A stretch of DNA of 64,000 bases from Haliotis asinina (taxonomy: Eukaryota > Mollusca > Gastropoda > Lepetellida > Haliotidae), in NCBI RefSeq assembly GCF_037392515.1, contig NC_090295.1, positions 19,732,001 to 19,796,000 on the forward strand, in the 5' to 3' direction. A program made the translations under genes and the position numbers. Under the pieces are notes generated by a model that searched no databases, was not told the DNA's origin, and saw only the letters and a program-made list of their open reading frames with translations. Shown piece by piece: positions 58,626 to 64,000 of the stretch (its first letter is position 1; each line of letters opens with the position of its first letter).

Positions 58626-59221
58626 TAAAAAGTCGTAAATCCACGCCGTTTGTTCAGATAGTGATAGAGGCGCCACTAAAATATACTACAACCTCCCATT
58701 CATTGCCTCACCAGCGACTCGAGGGTATTACGGGTCTTAGTTTGGATACATTTGTACATTTGATGAAGATTTAAATTAAAGATGATAAATTCTTCAAATG
58801 ATACAAAATATCTAGATTAGCATATCTGCTTTTGTGATTTCATAGTTTCATTTCATTGTAAATGTGTTGTGTTGGCATAATCTACAAACGCAAAGATCGT
58901 CAGATCGGACCATCATACGGCGTGGAAATGCCATTGTCGATTCTCCAGGAGAATTAGTACAAGAAGCAGCCCATTAGTAGACCACTTTAGAATGACTGGC
59001 AAACGCAGCATTGTTCAGTAGTTAGGGCTGGCTAAATATCGACAATCCAAAATAGTTTTTTGCTATTAATGATTATCGATAATATCCTTCATAAACGTTC
59101 GTGATAGAATCCAGTGACAGCATACCAATGGTGTGGCAAATGTATTTTTGACAGTGATTACCGATCACAATGATCTACAGACTTAGTGTAAGTTATATTC
59201 GTACACTTGAGTAGTAGTAAG

Positions 59222-59478
59222 TGTAGTTTCACGCAGCACTCAGCAATATTCCAGCTATATGGTGGCGGTCTGTAAATAATAGAGTCTGGACCAGACAATC
59301 CAGTGATCAACAACATGAGCATCGATCTGCGCAATTGGGAACCGATGACATGTGTCAACCAAGTCAACAAGCCTGACCACCCGATCCCGTTAGTCGCCTC
59401 TCACGACAAGCAGAGTCGCCTTTTATGGCAAGCATGGGTTGCTGAAGGCCTATTCTACCCCGGGACCTTCACGGGTCT
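59222..59478 (-). repeat. SINE family B, full length
   Basis: TTTCACGCAGCACTCAGCAA to CCCGGGACCTTCACGGGTC; very close to the other full copies, so probably young. Confidence 0.9.
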
Positions 59479-60219
59479 CGGACACTTGACGTAATTTCCA
59501 TACACTTATATGTTGCAATTTAGTGTAGAATAAATTTGAATGCACTTAATTTTCGCAATATCTAAGACAGATTTTGCAAATTCGAGGAATCACCAACAAT
59601 CACAATTTATTTATCGAATGGCATCAAGTTCATCAACATATGCACAGTGTCGATAATTCCTTTAATATGGCGGTCGTAAGTCGATAAATGTGACATCCGT
59701 TAGATAACGGTCGATAATATAGAATTTCACATTTGCCTGTCAAACATGACAGATCCATCCTGAACATGGAAGTCTGTGGAAATTACGGGAAGTGTCTGAA
59801 CATACCTGGCACGCGTCTGTATATCCATAGCCAACCCTATCACCTGTACAGGTGAGTATTTCCTGTTTTTGCATTGCGAAACATGAAATGCATGAATCAA
59901 GTCAGGAAACCGGACCACCCGACCGCGTAGTCTCTTCTTGCAAGCGTATTACTGGAATATTGTGGTGCGGAACAATAAGTGCCAGTACTTCATCGATATT
60001 CCTTTTGAGATGGTATACCTGTACTATTTCAACATTACAACATAAGGTGTGTCTGAAAACATGCACAATTTAATGAAAATAATCGTTCATTCTCAATCTG
60101 GTCGTGAATGAGCATAATTGCAGTAAATTATTTAGAATCACAATATATTGTAATTTTTAACAGATGAGTTCAATACAGACAACACTGGATTGAATCTCAA
60201 ACATCAGTTTACAAAAATG

Positions 60220-61090
60220 GGGATAAATACACATTACAATCAGAAAGTGGTGAAGTGTAACATATTACATTTGCGATTATACTTTATCAGGAAATATATT
60301 TCAGAGTGTAACCCGCTCCTACTACAGCAGACAATAGCCAGCACACAATGTCAGCGATCTAACGCATTCAGCAAATGTCCTGGGCCCTCATTCTCGAAAC
60401 CTTCGTGACCCTGAGAATTCTTAACTTTTATCGTAGCTAATGTGTAAAAAATGGGATTAAGACGTTTCGATATGTGTACCCCTCTAATACAAGGTGTACT
60501 TCTGAGAAAGCATAATGCAAAATATAACAGTGAGTGAGTTAAGATTTAACATCACATCAGCAATATTTCAGCCCTATTGTGACGAGACCAAATACATAAT
60601 CGTGATATAAAGCAAATGGCCAAATAACACTACTTGCAATTTAACAAACTTTGTCCGCAGATGGTGAAAGAGTAAGCGAGCCCAATTTTATGCTGCTTAT
60701 AGTAATATTCGAGCAATACTACAGCGGAGAGCACCAAGTGGAGAACATACCCAGTGTCTTCAGCGTGACGAGCTGACGGTTTTGCCACAAGGCGTCCCCC
60801 ATCGACCCTGTTACCCGTTGAATTACTACAAAACTCTCCCAGTTCATGTGAAAAGCCGAAAAATAATGTTGGGAATTCAGATGGACATTGAAACACCAAA
60901 ACAATTACACTGAACAGATTTGAGGGTGAATATATTTTTAAAATCATTTCGGTATTGAATATTTTCATAGAGTGCAAGCTGTCATGCATTAATGCTAGTT
61001 AGGTTTAGTTGAAGTTAGGTGGGGGTTCATGAGTGCAAGTGTGGGTGTTCCTATTCATTACCGAAATGGAACCAATACATTCACATTTTA
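60220..61090 (+). repeat. Direct duplication, first unit
   Basis: Shares with 63160-64000, in order: TCAGAAAGTGGT, the SINE-related block, TCGACCCT...CCCAG, GGACATTGAAACA, CATTTCGGTATTGAATATTTT, CATGCATTAATGCTAGTT and GAGTGCAAGTGTG. Confidence 0.8.
60672..60800 (-). repeat. SINE family A, old copy in first unit
   Basis: TTATGCTGCTTATAGTAATA to ACGGTTTTGCCACAAGGCG; counterpart at 63555-63702. Confidence 0.65.
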
Positions 61091-62897
61091 TGTTAAGTTT
61101 CATGAACGTGAAATGAAAATAAGCTAGATGGTGTTTCAAATATCAAGGGTAGAGTCTGGAAGCCTTGAAGCCTTTTGTAGGGATATATTACAGTCGCAAA
61201 ATGTAATACTTATTCAATTATTATGATAGGTTTTCTGTGTACACATTTGCCAACTATTACACCATCTAAGGAGAAAGTAAAATTCAAGAAAAAGATTAAG
61301 AAACAACACCTTTGATTTCTTTACCAAAAGGGTATATACAGTTCATTTGGTCCATTTGAGACTGAAATCTGTGGATGTGATCAGTTGCAAGGTCAGCAAT
61401 TTTTCAGCTACTGTTTGACACGTATTAGATGAGCATGCGCAGTAAATGTAGACGAATACAGGCACAAGAAGTAGATCGGGGATGAGGCACCTGTCCCGTA
61501 GACACAATTAGCAAGCTGTAGGCGACAACCGTTTCACCCATTTTTTCAAAAGGAATGTTCTGGAGGGCCTTCCCATATATGCAACCTCGTGTCATTTGTC
61601 AGGTCGTGGCTCATCTAATAGTGGTTCATCAGTACATGCCAACAAATCTCACCACTCGGGTCCAGACAGTCAAAGTAAGACAAGCACAGGTCGCTGGTCA
61701 ATTTTAACCTCATAGGTCAGTTGCACATTAAACGGAAAGAACTCATGGAAACATACATTGTCTATGCAGATAAAGTTTCATTCAGCATTCCTCTTAAACA
61801 GCCTGAATGCGGAATATCACAATTCATGATGACAGCGTTTTATCGGCTATCACAACGCAACATTTAGTACATCCTGTCCAGTTGTCCAAGGTCAAAAACA
61901 ACCCAGTCAAGACTTTTGACCTGTGACTTTCTGTGAACATCTAGCTGAATCATCAACGGGCCTCTTCTTCATCTTCAGGGAGAATGAAATATGCCATATG
62001 TCACAGTTCACGGGAAAATGATCCAAGAAAATACAATCATACAAGGGAAATATGTACCACCCAATCCTGTTTAAAATGAATATGTGGTAAATTATTTGAC
62101 TTGCATCGGCAATATTTCAGCCACCAGGCAAAGGGAAGGAATCATAATTTAACAATTTTAAGAAAACGTACATGAAAAATGAGGGGCAGGGAATAATTCC
62201 AGTATAAAAAGATATGTTTACATACTGAATTGGCATTAGAGTTGCCAAACAAAGTAAAGGGGCTGAAAATAATGCTTGTGTACAAATATACTCAAAAAAA
62301 TGTTAAGGACAATCCCTGTATTAAATAAGTATTATATGGCTTATAATACTAAATACCTTAGTACTAAAAATTGGGGTTGGCCTGAATTTATTTTGTCGAG
62401 TATATTATGTAAATGCAATATTTATACCAAAATGCAGTCCAAATTCTGTACCTGAAACTTCACGTGTTACGGTTAATAAATTGTCGTGACAAGTCTTAAA
62501 TATTCAATAATACATTGAGCGAACCATGAGCAAACCATGAGCAAGTTACAATGAATCACAACACAATACAATTTCTAGTACAATGCAACCGAGTCACAAA
62601 TCTAAGGTAATGTGTCACAGATATCAAATTAACTTGCCAGTCTTGGCATTTACGGTGAGAGTGAGAGTTTTTTTGTTTGTTTTTTTTTTATATAGAGCTA
62701 TGTTTCGGTGTAGAATTTGCACTGAAACGCTCTATGAAATTAACAAATAGTAGCTATCCAATAAGTCGTATGCTTCACTAATACAATGTACAACTGAATG
62801 TTCACAAATTACCGGAATTTAACATTTGTCTTGTTATGTCTCAGGAGTAAAGAAGAAAAATCCAATGATCAACAGTATGTTTAGAGGTCACAATATA

Positions 62898-63122
62898 GTG
62901 AGTTTAGTTTTACGCCGCACTCAGCAATATTCCAGCTATATGGCGGCGGTCTGTAAATAATCGAGTCTGGACCAGACAATCCAGTGATCCGATGACATGT
63001 GTCAACCAAGTCAGCAAGTCTGACCACCCGATCCCGTTAGTCGCCTCTTACGATAAGCATAATCGCCTTTTATGGCAAGCATGGGTTGCTGAAGGCTATT
63101 CTACCCAGAGACCTTCACGGGT
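62898..63122 (-). repeat. SINE family B, small internal deletion
   Basis: TAGTTTTACGCCGCACTCAG to GAGACCTTCACGGGTC; about 30 bases after CCAGTGATC are missing. Confidence 0.88.
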
Positions 63123-63159
63123 CGGTCACAATAGAACACACTATTCAAATATAACGCAT

Positions 63160-64000
63160 GAGCGCTTACATTGAACACACATTGCATTCAGAAAGTGGTC
63201 AAACGTAACATGTTTTATGTGGGACTAAATTTTCCCAGCAAATACAACACTCGACCTCCACTGAAAGGCTCTTTGTAATCTATCTTGGCCATATGAGCAT
63301 AATAGGTGGAGTGGCTTAATGGTTACATTTAGAAATGTTGTGTACAGATCTATGAAAGTAATTTTCAAAGCAAATTTAACTTTAATCAATACAAGCTATA
63401 ATGTTTATTTTTACAGCACTGTAATTTGTAAATGAAAGTATGACAACTGATAGTTTGTAGCCCTCAAGTACTAGTGTACTTTTCTGAGATTGTGATATTC
63501 AGCAAGTTGTTGCACTTAAATACACTTCAATTTAGTCCAAAGATGGTGAAGACTGGTCTAGCGTAGTGCTTTTGGTAATAATCTAGCAATATCACAGCGG
63601 TGTGCACCAGGAAAGGGCTTCACACCCTGAACTCGTATGCAGAACCTTAATCAGTCTTCAGCGTGGGAAGCCAACGGTTTTGCAACTAGGCGCCCCCTAT
63701 CGACCCTCTCACCGTTTAGATTACTTCCAAACTCTCCCAGATCAAGCGAAAAGTCTAAAAACAATTATGGTAATGCAGACGGACATTGAAACATCACGAC
63801 ACAGCAATTACACTGAATAGATCTGAGGGTGAATATATTTTAAAAATCATTTCGGTATTGAATATTTTCAGAAAGTGCAAGTTTTCATGCATTAATGCTA
63901 GTTTGAGTTAATTGGAGGTCGTGAGTGCAAGTGTGAGTGCTTATTCTCCACCGAAATGAATCTTGTATATTCAACCTCATTCGAGTCAAGTTTCATTGAT
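63160..64000 (+). repeat. Direct duplication, second unit
   Basis: Second copy of the 60220 block about 2.95 kb on; similarity runs to the window edge. Confidence 0.8.
63555..63702 (-). repeat. SINE family A, old copy in second unit
   Basis: GGTAATAATCTAGCAATATC to AACTAGGCGCCCCC; shares its diagnostic changes with 60672-60800, so it was copied with the unit. Confidence 0.65.

Larger units (their letters stand above)
57276..64000. other. Right flank, no gene seen
   Basis: A+T-rich sequence, SINEs and a diverged direct duplication (separate entries). Near 57935-57975 GGGTTCGAATCCC looks like a B box but no tRNA fold is evident. No exon supported on either strand. Confidence 0.5.

Overview
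This is a stretch of animal nuclear genome: intron-rich genes with GT/AG splice sites, TATA boxes and AATAAA signals, set in repeat-dense DNA. Many short interspersed elements of two recurrent families carry the ending GCGGCGTAAAACTAAACTCACT. I know this type from abalone (Haliotis) sequences, so my best reading is a vetigastropod mollusc, probably Haliotis. That identification is inference from memory.

Layout. (1) 4.0-5.9 kb, plus strand: the 3' two exons of a secreted AA15-type lytic polysaccharide monooxygenase, with its N-terminal exons not found. (2) 8.2-18.1 kb, minus strand: a papain-family (C1A) cysteine peptidase in ten joined exons. It reads in frame for 352 residues with Cys/His/Asn triad and I29 propeptide, and a possible signal-peptide exon lies at 21.95 kb. 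Its introns hold a Tc1 element, SINEs and microsatellites. (3) 18.5-21.5 kb: LINE and Tc1/mariner remnants. (4) 23.0-35.2 kb: a large inverted duplication whose arms each carry one copy of a small secreted-protein gene that I do not recognise. The copies converge tail to tail, and each has a TATA box, a non-coding first exon, two coding exons and a 3' UTR exon with AATAAA. A 941-bp Tc1 deletion derivative sits only in the left arm, and the right arm shows the clean empty site. (5) 35.2-43.3 kb: no gene seen; a 1.04-kb foldback element with near-identical 450-bp arms, a 53-bp minisatellite and a small palindromic MITE. (6) 43.3-49.8 kb: A+T-rich DNA with tandem repeats and MITEs, downstream of and perhaps partly 3' UTR of the next gene. 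(7) 49.8-56.9 kb, minus strand: a complete eight-exon gene for a 284-residue leucine-rich-repeat protein, with a CRE/ETS/YY1-like promoter near 57.05 kb. (8) 57.3-64 kb: no gene seen; SINEs and a diverged direct duplication (about 60.2-61.1 and 63.2-64.0 kb).

Two genes encode probable secreted hydrolytic enzymes (chitin-type polysaccharide oxidation, proteolysis) and the duplicated pair encodes small secreted products. Nothing indicates that the genes form one pathway. The observations most worth following are the datable inverted pair of unknown secreted-protein genes, the repeated placement of SINE tails within a few bases of splice sites, the foldback element carrying an exon-like ATG...GTGAGT block in both arms, and the tandem amplification of the end of LRR exon 7 together with its splice donor.
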